From the NCBI GenBank assembly GCA_013112585.1, contig JABFGH010000001.1, positions 226,443 through 290,442 on the forward strand: a stretch of DNA of 64,000 nucleotides. The letters run 5' to 3'. The stretch is from Ignavibacteriota bacterium. GTDB taxonomy: Bacteria > Bacteroidota > Ignavibacteria > Ignavibacteriales > Melioribacteraceae. Below are positions 27,963 to 37,000 of this stretch, in pieces. The notes beneath the pieces were generated by a model. It worked only from the letters and a program-made list of their open reading frames with translations. It was not told the DNA's origin and did not search any database. The first letter of the stretch is position 1, and each line of letters begins with the position of its first letter. A program made the translations under genes and the position numbers.

Positions 27963-28455
27963 AATAGTGCCATTATTTTTTTTTCTTACCATTAATCTCC
28001 ATTCACAAACAGTTTCGGAACCGGATACCAATAGCATCGTCCAAAGTAAAAGTTTAGAATTCGAAATGACAAAATCACCTTGGGGAGCCGTGCTAAGAAG
28101 TGCAATATTACCCGGATGGGGACAGTTTTACAACGAAGCATACTGGAAGATACCAATTGTTTGGGGCGTGTTAGGCTCATTTGTAGGCGGCTGGATTTAT
28201 TATGATGATTTATATGATGATTTTCGTGACAGGTATAATCAGTCTCTAATTGATAACCCCGGAGTTGGAATATCTTCATTTAAAAGAAATAGAGACTTTT
28301 ACCGTGACCAGCGTGATTTATTTACAATTTATTTTGCTCTCGGTTATCTCCTCAATCTTGTTGATGCATTCGTGGATGCTCATCTTTTCGATTTTACAGT
28401 TGAAGAAAATGTTATCACAAAGAATCCTGAACTTCAAATTAGATTCAAATTTTAA
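27943..28455 (+). CDS. DUF5683-type exported or membrane protein
   Basis: A signal peptide ([20 protein letters not shown]) leads to a 150-residue body with SPWGAVLRSAILPGWGQFYN, the hallmark of DUF5683, and two further hydrophobic helices. The start is TTG at 27943 inside the end of parB, chosen because it gives a well-formed signal peptide. The function is unknown. Families with this PGWGQ motif are usually small envelope proteins. It appears coupled to parB translation by position. Confidence 0.72.
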   Translation: MKNLLIKIVPLFFFLTINLHSQTVSEPDTNSIVQSKSLEFEMTKSPWGAVLRSAILPGWGQFYNEAYWKIPIVWGVLGSFVGGWIYYDDLYDDFRDRYNQSLIDNPGVGISSFKRNRDFYRDQRDLFTIYFALGYLLNLVDAFVDAHLFDFTVEENVITKNPELQIRFKF

Positions 28456-28460
28456 TTTAT

Positions 28461-29165
28461 ATGAATAACAAAATTATTTGCGGAAACTGCGGTGAACCGA
28501 ATGCATTCTTTAAGCTGAATTGCACAAAATGCAATGCTGTCATCCGTAACAAGGTTGTTAACATTGACCTATGGAGTATTTTATGGAAAATTGTTGAGAC
28601 GCCCAAAATTGCATTCACTCAAATTATTCAAGCAGAAAATAAAAATTTCGTTTTCTCTTTATTGTTTTTAATCGGATTTAAACTTTTTCTACATACATTT
28701 TTTCTTTCCTCAAGCCTATCATTCAATGACGGATTCAATAACAGTGTTGTTCTTAATGCCTTAATATCATTGGGTTATCTTTCAGTTATTATTTTTCTAT
28801 TCACATTTATAATTTTCCGTATAGTAAAAGCAATTGGAATTGACGGCAGGTTCAGAGACTACTACTCGATATTGATTTATGCTCTCGTTCCTTTTTTGTT
28901 CTCTCTGCTGCTGCTCACTCCCGTTGAATATGCTCTATTCGGTAAACATTGGTTTATAGCAAACCCGGCTCCATTTGCAATAAAAGCAATGGCTGCATGG
29001 GTTTTAACCGTTTTAGAAGTTTTGTTTTTAATATGGAGTATATTTTTAGTTGGAATTGCAATCTATTTGCAGACAAATAAAAAATTGTTGACACTGTTAA
29101 TCACGGCATCATTTTTTATTTTGCTATCCGCAATGGTATTTATCCTTCCTTACTTTCCTTTTTGA
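28461..29165 (+). CDS. YIP1-like membrane protein with N-terminal zinc ribbon
   Basis: This 234-residue protein begins with a rubredoxin-like zinc ribbon (CGNCGEP then CTKC, residues 8-25). About five TM helices from residue 68 onward resemble Yip1-domain proteins. Nothing visible gives a catalytic role. It lies five bases after the DUF5683 gene, so the two are likely co-expressed. Its last 16 bases overlap the convergent Ppx/GppA gene. Confidence 0.7.
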   Translation: MNNKIICGNCGEPNAFFKLNCTKCNAVIRNKVVNIDLWSILWKIVETPKIAFTQIIQAENKNFVFSLLFLIGFKLFLHTFFLSSSLSFNDGFNNSVVLNALISLGYLSVIIFLFTFIIFRIVKAIGIDGRFRDYYSILIYALVPFLFSLLLLTPVEYALFGKHWFIANPAPFAIKAMAAWVLTVLEVLFLIWSIFLVGIAIYLQTNKKLLTLLITASFFILLSAMVFILPYFPF

Positions 29166-30085
29166 ATTTGATTAACATAATTTACAATTGCTCCATATCT
29201 AATGCCTTTACTGCTTACAATCATTTCATCAATATTCAAAGTTCTACAAATCTCAGCCAATATAGTTGTCCCGGCTAAAATTATATCTTCTCTTCCTTCA
29301 ACAACAGAACCATAATCGGTTAAAATTTTGTTTGGTGATTTTTTAGAGAACTCATTAATCATAGTTTCGAGAAAATCAAAATTTAATATTGAACGCTCAA
29401 CCTTTTTATCATCATATATTTTAAGGTTTTGTTTAATGCAGGATAGGGCAGTGGGTGTACCTGCAACTGCAGCAGTTAAAAATTCATCTGGAATCTTTCT
29501 TATTACTTTTTCGATTTGTACTTGAATAAATTCTTTCATCCTTTGGATAGATTGAGAAATTGAGTGCTGATCATCATTTATGAATTTTTCTGTTAAGTTT
29601 ACAGCACCGAATGGAAAACTTTCAGAATAAATTATATCATTCAAATTGCCAAGTATTAATTCAGTACTGCCGCCGCCTATATCTATTACCAATATTGGCA
29701 AATCTGTATTCAATCCTTCAGTAGAACCCAGAAAAGCAAACTTTGCCTCCTCATCACCCGATATAACTTTTAGATCGAAATTAAATTTATTCCTTAAAGA
29801 ATTAATTATTTCATCCCTGTTTGATGCTATTCTTAAAGCATTTGTACCGGTTACTAAAAATTTTTGGCATGAATAATTTTCCGCTATCTGCTTATACTCA
29901 TCAAGCACTTTAAACATTTTAGCTATCGAACTTTCGGGAATCGGTTGTCCTTTAATTAATCCTCTGCCTATTCGCGGCATTCTATATTCATTTCTTAAAG
30001 ATCTAATTTTCCCGGTTTCAGAATTATATTCTGCGATAAGCAATAGCACAGTGTTTGAACCAATATCAATTGAGGCAATATTCAT
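29150..30085 (-). CDS. Ppx/GppA-family phosphatase
   Basis: This 311-residue ASKHA-fold protein has ASIDIGSNTVLLLIAEY at the N terminus and VIDIGGGSTELILG in the middle, the two phosphate-binding loops of exopolyphosphatases and pppGpp phosphohydrolases. It is the short form without the C-terminal HD-like domain. It would degrade polyphosphate or convert pppGpp to ppGpp; which one cannot be told. It is divergent from the gene at 30145 and overlaps the convergent gene before it. Confidence 0.9.
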   Translation of the reverse strand: MNIASIDIGSNTVLLLIAEYNSETGKIRSLRNEYRMPRIGRGLIKGQPIPESSIAKMFKVLDEYKQIAENYSCQKFLVTGTNALRIASNRDEIINSLRNKFNFDLKVISGDEEAKFAFLGSTEGLNTDLPILVIDIGGGSTELILGNLNDIIYSESFPFGAVNLTEKFINDDQHSISQSIQRMKEFIQVQIEKVIRKIPDEFLTAAVAGTPTALSCIKQNLKIYDDKKVERSILNFDFLETMINEFSKKSPNKILTDYGSVVEGREDIILAGTTILAEICRTLNIDEMIVSSKGIRYGAIVNYVNQIQKGK

Positions 30086-30144
30086 TTTTTTTAATTATTT
30101 TGAGTTTCAATTATTTAGTTAATTTTATCATACTTTATTATTAG

Positions 30145-30417
30145 ATGAAAATAAAAGAAAAAGAATTCGAAACATTATTGCAAGACTTAAAGTCGATCGC
30201 CACACAAATGGGAGCTAAAGTTCGTTTTGAAAGAGGAGACTTTAAGGGCGGTTACTGCTTGATAAAAGACAGCAAAATAATTGTCATAAATAAATTATCG
30301 AATATGCAGCGTAAGGTAATGATTTTAGCCGCAGCCTTAAACGAATTGGGTATTGATGATATGTATTTAACCCCAAGACTGCGGGAAGTAATTGAGGAGT
30401 TAGACGAAAGAAAATGA
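30145..30417 (+). CDS. conserved hypothetical small protein preceding aroQ
   Basis: This 90-residue soluble protein is not one I recognise by family. It has alternating charged helices, a GAKVRFERGDFKGGYCLIKD segment likely to form a beta hairpin, and a C-terminal helix ending EELDERK. The four-base ATGA overlap with aroQ shows it is expressed as a gene and coupled to aroQ. Codon use matches its neighbours. The function is unknown. Confidence 0.75.
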   Translation: MKIKEKEFETLLQDLKSIATQMGAKVRFERGDFKGGYCLIKDSKIIVINKLSNMQRKVMILAAALNELGIDDMYLTPRLREVIEELDERK

Positions 30418-30845
30418 AAATTTTAGTTTTAAACGGTCCCAACTTAAATATGCTGGGAGCACGCGATAAAGATCATTACGGAAAAGTTACATTAGCCGAC
30501 ATAGAGAATATGTTAAAGGAAGAATTTTCTTCCGATTATTTTGAATTTTTTCAAAGTAATAGTGAGGGCGAGCTAATTGATAAAATTCAAAACTCACCAA
30601 ATTATTTTGACGGAATATTAATTAATCCCGGCGGTTATGCTCATACATCCGTTGCTATCAAGGATGCATTAAACCTGGTTAATCTTCCCAAAATTGAAGT
30701 TCATTTATCCAATCTTTCAACTCGAGAAGATTATAGAAAAAATCTCCTAACTGCTTCTGAGTGTGATGGTTATGTATCGGGGCTTAAAGAACTTGGGTAT
30801 TCGGCTGGAGTATTTCTACTTAAAAAATTGCACAAAGTAAAATAA
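30414..30845 (+). CDS. aroQ: type II 3-dehydroquinate dehydratase
   Basis: This 143-residue dodecameric-type enzyme converts 3-dehydroquinate to 3-dehydroshikimate. LNGPNLNMLGARDKDHYG carries the catalytic Arg/Tyr loop, followed by FFQSNSEGELID, NPGGYAHTSVAI and EVHLSNLSTRE with the active-site His and Arg. The usual REP of the lid loop reads RDK here. The length is normal. Confidence 0.94.
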   Translation: MKILVLNGPNLNMLGARDKDHYGKVTLADIENMLKEEFSSDYFEFFQSNSEGELIDKIQNSPNYFDGILINPGGYAHTSVAIKDALNLVNLPKIEVHLSNLSTREDYRKNLLTASECDGYVSGLKELGYSAGVFLLKKLHKVK

Positions 30846-30995
30846 ATAATTTTTATTGTCTCTCCTTTTTTATCCGCATCATCTAATTGTTAAAAAACAA
30901 CATCTTATCAATCTTTATTAAACCTAAGTGTAAATTGTTTTGTGAATATTGATATTTCAAAACATAATAGTTATTTTAGTTCAAGTTAAAAATAT

Positions 30996-31394
30996 TTGGT
31001 TGATATGAAAGATTTCGGACTAAAAAAATTATACTATTCCATCAGTGAAGTTTCCAAACTTACAAATTTAGAACAATATATTTTAAGATATTGGGAGACA
31101 GAATTTGATGAGCTGCGTCCTTCAAAAAACAGAGCAGGCAATAGAATTTATACAAACAAGGATATCAAATTAATCCTCCAGATTAAAAAATTACTGCGCG
31201 ATGAAAAATATACTATTGAAGGTGCAAGGAAAATCCTTGATCAATCAAAAAGTAGTAAAACACCTCAACCCGCGGTAAAAGAAACCCAGACAAAGAAAAG
31301 TGTGCAGGCACAAAAACCTGCTGAACCGCAAAATCTTAAAAAAGACCTTGAAGATTTACGTGCTTTTTTAGTAGATTTACAATCGAATTTATAA
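30996..31394 (+). CDS. MerR-family transcriptional regulator
   Basis: This 132-residue protein has an N-terminal MerR winged-helix domain (YSISEVSKLTNLEQYILRYWE, then RIYTNKDI) and a Pro/Lys/Gln-rich linker, with a short C-terminal helix in place of a ligand-binding domain. It fits the short MerR type common in Bacteroidota. The frame opens at TTG 30996; the ATG three codons later (31005) is the more likely start. No strong ribosome binding site is seen for either. tRNA-Pro begins eight bases after the stop. Confidence 0.85.
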   Translation: MVDMKDFGLKKLYYSISEVSKLTNLEQYILRYWETEFDELRPSKNRAGNRIYTNKDIKLILQIKKLLRDEKYTIEGARKILDQSKSSKTPQPAVKETQTKKSVQAQKPAEPQNLKKDLEDLRAFLVDLQSNL

Positions 31395-31402
31395 TTTAAT
31401 CT

Positions 31403-31477
31403 CGGAACGTGGCGCAGTCCGGTTAGCGTGCTTGACTGGGGGTCAAGAGGCCGCGGGTTCAAATCCCGCCGTTCCGA
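31403..31477 (+). tRNA. tRNA-Pro (anticodon GGG)
   Basis: A 75-base cloverleaf. The acceptor stem CGGAACG pairs with CGTTCCG, the anticodon stem CTTGA/TCAAG encloses loop CTGGGGG with anticodon GGG, and the T arm contains GGTTCAAATCC. The 3' CCA is not encoded. It lies eight bases behind the MerR stop with no obvious promoter of its own, so co-transcription is likely. A terminator follows 30 bases later. Confidence 0.97.
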
Positions 31478-31507
31478 CTAACCTAACTTAAATATTTACA
31501 ATAACTT

Positions 31508-31533
31508 AACCGCTTCTTTTGGAGCGGTTTTTT
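31508..31533 (+). terminator. intrinsic terminator after tRNA-Pro
   Basis: AACCGCT (31508-31514) pairs with AGCGGTT (31523-31529) around an 8-base loop, followed by a T-run. It ends the MerR-tRNA transcript. Confidence 0.8.
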
Positions 31534-31546
31534 ATTGCTTAATTTT

Positions 31547-31570
31547 GGTTTGTACTCGGGTTTGTACTCG
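31547..31570. repeat. two perfect tandem copies of a 12-base unit
   Basis: GGTTTGTACTCG occurs twice back to back (31547-31558 and 31559-31570), just beyond the tRNA-Pro terminator and before the HicBA pair. It could be a recombination or insertion scar, or a regulator site. No third copy was noticed. Confidence 0.7.
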
Positions 31571-31687
31571 AAATTAAAAATATCCAATCTTTTTATTGAG
31601 TCGGAGTGAGCATGAAAAGTGGGGATATTGATTTGTATAATTATTGTCGAACTCGAGGGAAGGTATATAAAAGAAAGATATATTTAT

Positions 31688-31921
31688 TTACCTAATCTTT
31701 TTGATATCTTCTAAAAATTCCTCTTTTGTAATGCCGAGTGTTTTAAGATTTGTAAATATATGAAGAATGGGTATATCACCTTTATGCTGAAAAATGATCG
31801 GGCGACGACAACCTTTTTTTTTATAGATTACATGACTTCCTTTTTGGCGTGCAAAATTACAGCCGATCGATTCAAGATATTTACGGTAGGTTCTATTTTT
31901 AATAGAATTGATTTCACCCAT
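31688..31921 (-). CDS. hicA: HicA-family mRNA interferase toxin
   Basis: This 77-residue protein has the double-stranded RNA-binding-like HicA fold: YRKYLESIGC, then RQKGSHVIYKKKG with the catalytic His, and LGITKEEFLEDI at the end. It would cleave mRNA when free of its antitoxin. It lies three bases downstream of hicB on the same strand, the reverse of the textbook toxin-first order but common. The location next to a tRNA suggests an acquired module. Confidence 0.88.
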   Translation of the reverse strand: MGEINSIKNRTYRKYLESIGCNFARQKGSHVIYKKKGCRRPIIFQHKGDIPILHIFTNLKTLGITKEEFLEDIKKIR

Positions 31922-31924
31922 GGA

Positions 31925-32245
31925 TCAGATTGCCGGCACTAAAAAAGATTCTTCTTCTATATCGATTGCAGAAATTTTTTTTAATTCTCGTTTTTTAATT
32001 GTAGGGGATTTGAAAACAGGCTGCGGTTTTGTTTTAATCGTCCAACCTAAATCTAATAGCTCAGCAATTAATTTATTATCTTTTGCTAAATCCTGAATAA
32101 ATAATTCTAAAACTTCTTTGAAGTCTTTTTTTGCATCAGAAATTGTTTTACCATACGCTGAGAGTTCAAGTGCCGGGCTATAGGCTACAAAAAATTCTTC
32201 TTGCTTAATTATCGCAACGTCTAACTTAATTTCCAATTGCTTCAT
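31925..32245 (-). CDS. hicB: HicB-family antitoxin
   Basis: This 106-residue protein has the partial RNase H-like HicB fold in residues 8-65 (FFVAYSPALELSAYGKTISD). The C-terminal 40 residues are basic, then acidic, with no clear ribbon-helix-helix or HTH domain, so DNA binding is uncertain. It would mask HicA. It is first in the pair and reads away from purF, so its promoter lies in the 32246-32571 gap. Confidence 0.82.
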   Translation of the reverse strand: MKQLEIKLDVAIIKQEEFFVAYSPALELSAYGKTISDAKKDFKEVLELFIQDLAKDNKLIAELLDLGWTIKTKPQPVFKSPTIKKRELKKISAIDIEEESFLVPAI

Positions 32246-32571
32246 AATACTTTTCCCTGACTTATTGTTAACTCAACTTACATCTTTTATTCATTAAAAT
32301 ACTGTACAAAAAGAGAATAATTAAATTTGTTAGACTAAATATGATGCAAAACAAATTTATCTTAATAGAATAGTTAAATTATATAAAAAGTTTCAAAGTT
32401 AAGCAACACACAAAGTTAGTAAAGGCTGCAACTAAGAATTTTCATCTTTAATCTTTTGATAAAATAGACTAAGTTATTAGCTTAAATTTTTGAGATTTTA
32501 GTTTGAACAATTTGTGCTATCCGCAGTTCAAAACATCTGATAATAATTCTTAAACCATTACTTAAAAAATT
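32246..32571. other. intergenic region between hicB and purF
   Basis: These 326 AT-rich bases lie between divergent hicB and purF and should contain both promoters. I see no open frame of note, no tRNA, no purine-riboswitch-like core and no convincing terminator. Confidence 0.6.
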
Positions 32572-34062
32572 ATGATCGATTATAAATTAACAGAAGACAA
32601 GCCAAAATGCTTTTGCGGAATATTTGGTATTTACGGGATGAAGGGAGCGGCTCTCCCAACTTATTATGGTCTCCATTCGCTTCAGCACCGCGGGCAGGAA
32701 GCTGCCGGAATTGTTACATCCTCGCAAAATGAAAATGGAAAACCAATATTTAACATACACAAAGGTAACGGATTAGTTTCAGAAGTTTTCTCCGTTCCAA
32801 ATTTATTCCGAGATAATCTGCAGGGAAGTTCTGCAATCGGGCATAACAGATACTCAACAACAGGTGCATCTAAATCGCATAAAAATATACAGCCGTTCGT
32901 AGTAAATTATCGACTTGGTCATTTAGCTCTTTCACATAACGGCAATTTAACAAATGCAAATATTATTCGTGATAAACTGGTAAACGACGGCGCTATTTTT
33001 CAAACTACATCTGATTCAGAAGTTATTCTTCATCTTATCGCTCGAAGCAGAAAAGAAAATCAAATTGAACAGGTGCAGGATGCTCTTAGTCAGGTTGAAG
33101 GTGCTTACTGCTTGACAATTTTGACAGACGATAAATTAATTGCAGCTCGCGATCCGCACGGCTACAGACCATTATGTATCGGAAAGTTGAACGGGGGATA
33201 CATTGTAACATCTGAAACATGTGCATTGGATATCAACAGCGCCGAGTATATCCGCGATGTTGAACCGGGTGAAATTGTTGTGATTGATAACGAAACCCTT
33301 GAATCAGGCAAAATAAAATCCTACCGACTTTTTGACTACCAGGAGAAAAAGAAACACTGCATATTTGAGTTCATTTATTTCTCACGACCTGACAGCCGCA
33401 TTTTTGAAGCTAACGTTGATAAAATGAGGAGGAAGTTAGGAAAGGTACTCGCTAAAGAGCATCCGGTTATTGATAAAGACGGAGAAAAAGTTATTGTGAT
33501 AAGTGTTCCAGATAGTTCAAATACTGCGGCAATAGGATACCAGCAGCAGTTGGAGAAAATGAGTATCCCTTCCAAACTGGAAATTGGATTGATCCGAAGT
33601 CACTATATCGGACGAACATTTATTATACCCGGAAAAAACGATAGGGAAATTGGAGTCAAAATTAAATTCAACACAGTTAAAGGTGTGCTTGAGGGAAGAA
33701 CTGTTGTGCTAATAGATGATTCAATTGTCAGAGGCACAACATCCAAAAAGCTTGTGAAATTAATTAGAGAAGCAAACCCAAAAGAGATTCATTTAAGAAT
33801 TTCTTCCTCGCAGATTCGTTTTCCATGTTATTACGGAATGGATTTTCCTTCTAAAGAAGAACTGATTGCTAATCGTTTTGAAGGCGACTTAAAGAAAATG
33901 GAAGAGTACCTTGGAGTTGACAGTTTAGAGTATATGAAAATTGATGAAATGCTCGAAGCGATGGTTGACCATGCTCCCGACAACTTCTGTACCGCGTGTT
34001 TTTCAGGTGATTATCCAACTAAAATAAACACTAATTTTGAAAAAGAAGCTTATGATGATTAG
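32572..34062 (+). CDS. purF: amidophosphoribosyltransferase
   Basis: This 496-residue enzyme makes phosphoribosylamine from PRPP and glutamine, the first step of purine synthesis. The N-terminal-nucleophile Cys is Cys15 in CGIFGIYG after a 14-residue propeptide. TYYGLHSLQHRGQEAAGI follows, and the PRPP site is VVLIDDSIVRGTT. Four Cys (in KKHCIFEF, RFPCYYG and NFCTACF) match the [4Fe-4S] ligands of the B. subtilis-type enzyme, so oxygen-sensitive maturation is expected. Confidence 0.95.
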   Translation: MIDYKLTEDKPKCFCGIFGIYGMKGAALPTYYGLHSLQHRGQEAAGIVTSSQNENGKPIFNIHKGNGLVSEVFSVPNLFRDNLQGSSAIGHNRYSTTGASKSHKNIQPFVVNYRLGHLALSHNGNLTNANIIRDKLVNDGAIFQTTSDSEVILHLIARSRKENQIEQVQDALSQVEGAYCLTILTDDKLIAARDPHGYRPLCIGKLNGGYIVTSETCALDINSAEYIRDVEPGEIVVIDNETLESGKIKSYRLFDYQEKKKHCIFEFIYFSRPDSRIFEANVDKMRRKLGKVLAKEHPVIDKDGEKVIVISVPDSSNTAAIGYQQQLEKMSIPSKLEIGLIRSHYIGRTFIIPGKNDREIGVKIKFNTVKGVLEGRTVVLIDDSIVRGTTSKKLVKLIREANPKEIHLRISSSQIRFPCYYGMDFPSKEELIANRFEGDLKKMEEYLGVDSLEYMKIDEMLEAMVDHAPDNFCTACFSGDYPTKINTNFEKEAYDD

Positions 34063-37000
34063 ATCAATTATTGCAGTTCTTTTATTTCTGAGCATATCCA
34101 TTTCCGCTCAAGACCATATTTTCTTTAAGTATAAAGATGAAATTTCTCAAAATACTATCAAAACGTGGCAAAGTGACGGCTTGATAACAGAATTAACTTC
34201 AATTACAATAGATAAAACATTGAAACTACAAAATGTTAAGCCTCTTACTTCGAGTGATGATTTGCGTTTATCTCGTATTTATAAGATGACATATGAAAAT
34301 GAAGCTGAGAAGCAGAATATATTGGCTAAATTGTCGTCCGATCCTTCAATCGAATATGCACAAGAATCAACAAATTATAAAATTGATTTCATTCCTAATG
34401 ATAGTTTGATAGCGGAACAGTGGGGTTTGGAGAAGATTGAGGCATTCGGAGCATGGGATATTACGCAAGGAAGTGAGGAGATTTTAATTGGTGTAATTGA
34501 TACCGGGCTTGATTATTTTCATGAAGATTTGCAGAAAAGTATTTTCGTTAATGCCGCCGAGGACTTAAACGGTAACGGCAAATTAGACGAAGGTGACATA
34601 GATGGAATTGATAATGATAACAATGGTTTTACCGATGACGTTATCGGCTGGGATTTTGTGGATCGTGTTGGATTTCCGTTTGATCCTTCCGGAGGCGATT
34701 ACTTAGATTGGGATAATGATCCCATGGATGAGAATGGTCATGGAACCTATGTTGCGGGAATTATCGGAGCAGAGAGTAATAACATACGCGGAATTTCAGG
34801 AGTTGTTCCAAATGCAAAAATAATGATATTACGTGCGTTTGATCCCTCCGGTTACGGTGAGGAAGACGATGTTGCCGCCGCTATTTTGTATGCCGTTGAA
34901 ATGGGCGTTGATGTTTTGAATATGAGTTTCGGTGATAACGCTTTTTCCTTCGTGCTGAAGGATGTAATTGAATACGCATATCAGCAAGGTGTAGTTCTCG
35001 TTGGCAGTGCAGGCAACACTTCTTCTGATCTTCCGCATTATCCATCTGGATATAATGAAGTGATTTGCGTGGGTGCTTCAACAAATAATGATTTTTTATC
35101 TTCATTTTCAAATACCGGATCTACTATTGATCTTGTTGCTCCCGGTTCTGCAATTTTAACAACAGACCTCGATAATAAATATACAAGTATTAATGGAACT
35201 TCAGCATCAACTCCATTTGTAACCGGTGCTGCCGCGTTATTAAAATCGGTTGTAAATTTCAGCAATGAGGAAATAAAACAAGTTCTTAAAACTACCTCTG
35301 ATGATATTGATTCGAAAGGCTGGGATTTAAGAACCGGCGCCGGTCGTTTAAATTTAAGAAGAGCATTGCAGATAACTGCTCCATCAGAAATTGGATTTTC
35401 ATTTCCAAGGCAGGACTATGCAACAATGGATAATTCAGTAAGAATTGATGCTACAGTTCTCTCACCATTCTTCATCAATTATAATTTGTATTACGGAATA
35501 GGATTAAATCCGGAAGAGTGGGTAACTTTGATTGCAGATGGACAAAATCAATTTTCAAATTCAACAATTTATGATTTAGATATAACTTCGTTTAAAGACT
35601 CTGCTTATACATTACGACTCGAAGTCTCACTATCTAATGGAAGCACAACCGAGGAACGTGTAAATTTTTATATTGATAGAACCCCTCCTAATCCACAATT
35701 GGTAAATTTTGGTCCGGCTTACTATGGCGAGAAATCTACTGTGTTTGCCTCCGTTTTTACCGATGAACTTTGTGTTGTGAATATGTTTTTTAGGGAGAAG
35801 GGAACAACTGAATTTAATTTTGTTTCGCTCGACGGTTTTGCAACAAATAATAAATTTGTTAAGCAGCTTCATTACGGATTCATACCAAAATCTTTAGTTA
35901 ATCCTAACACAGATTATGAAATATATTTTGAAGCAGAAAACTTGGTCGGTTTGAAAACAGTTGTTAAAAATGAGGGTGTTAATTTTGAAACAGTTACAGA
36001 TTCATATTTTCAAGCTGCGGCAAGTAATAAATTAAATTTCAATTTGCCGCCGGGAAGATTGTTTCAAGACCCATTAAGCATAACATCTTCTAATCAAACA
36101 AATATTTTAATGAATGAAAATTCAAATCCCCGTTTTGTTTCTATTCATGAGTTCAATGGTTCAGGCTTCACAAAAATGGATTCAATTGAAAATAGAATTG
36201 TGAAATCAGCAGGTGACTTTAATTCCAACGGTAAGTTTGATATGCTAAGTTTGTTTATTCGTAACGGATTTATAGATGAACAAACAACTTCAACGAGTGC
36301 TTCCTTCACAAATAAAGTTGCCGACTCAAGTGGGAAATTCTGGCCGATTTTAGCCGATGACATTGATGATGACGGCTTCACTGAAGTATTAGCTCTTGAA
36401 TCAGATTCTACTATTACTATTCATCAAGTTGGTTCTGATTTATCTTTAACTCTTGAAGATAGATTAATTAATTTTTCAGATGTTGGTCTTTTCGGCAATA
36501 GTTTTGAAAGTCCCAATGCGGTAATAGCAGATGTTGATAATGACAACCAAAAGGAAATTTGGATAATTGACAGCGATGGTGATTTGATCAGTTATAATAT
36601 TTCTTCGGCAAATAATTATTCCAATAAATCAGTTATTGCCACACAATTTATTGGTACTGAAAATATTTTAACTGCCGGTGATTTTAACGGTGACGGGATA
36701 GACGAAGTGGCTGTGATGCTTCAATCCTCGGAAGATTTTGATATTGCTCCCTTTAATCTTTTAGTAGTATTTAATTTGTTGGGCAATGAGTTGAATATTA
36801 TTTATCAGCGTGCATTTATCGACCCGTCAATTGAATTTAATTCGGCTTTCCAGAAGGTTGAAAGAAGTTTGAGATTTGCAAACATCGATTCACAAGCCGG
36901 CGATGAACTTATTTTATTCGCTTTTCCATATTCTTATATTTTTAAGTTTGAAAATCAAAAAGCTGATGTGATTTTTTATAAAGAGGGGATTAACTCAAAT

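Noticed and set aside
31403..31477. tRNA with an unusual anticodon (run of five G)
   Set aside because: The loop CTGGGGG places GGG at 34-36 with G37, normal for tRNA-Pro.
31612..31695. 27-codon open frame after tRNA-Pro
   Set aside because: Very short, no ribosome binding site or recognisable motif; kept only as a possible remnant.
32246..32571. Purine riboswitch upstream of purF
   Set aside because: No conserved three-stem core was recognised; the region is plain AT-rich sequence.
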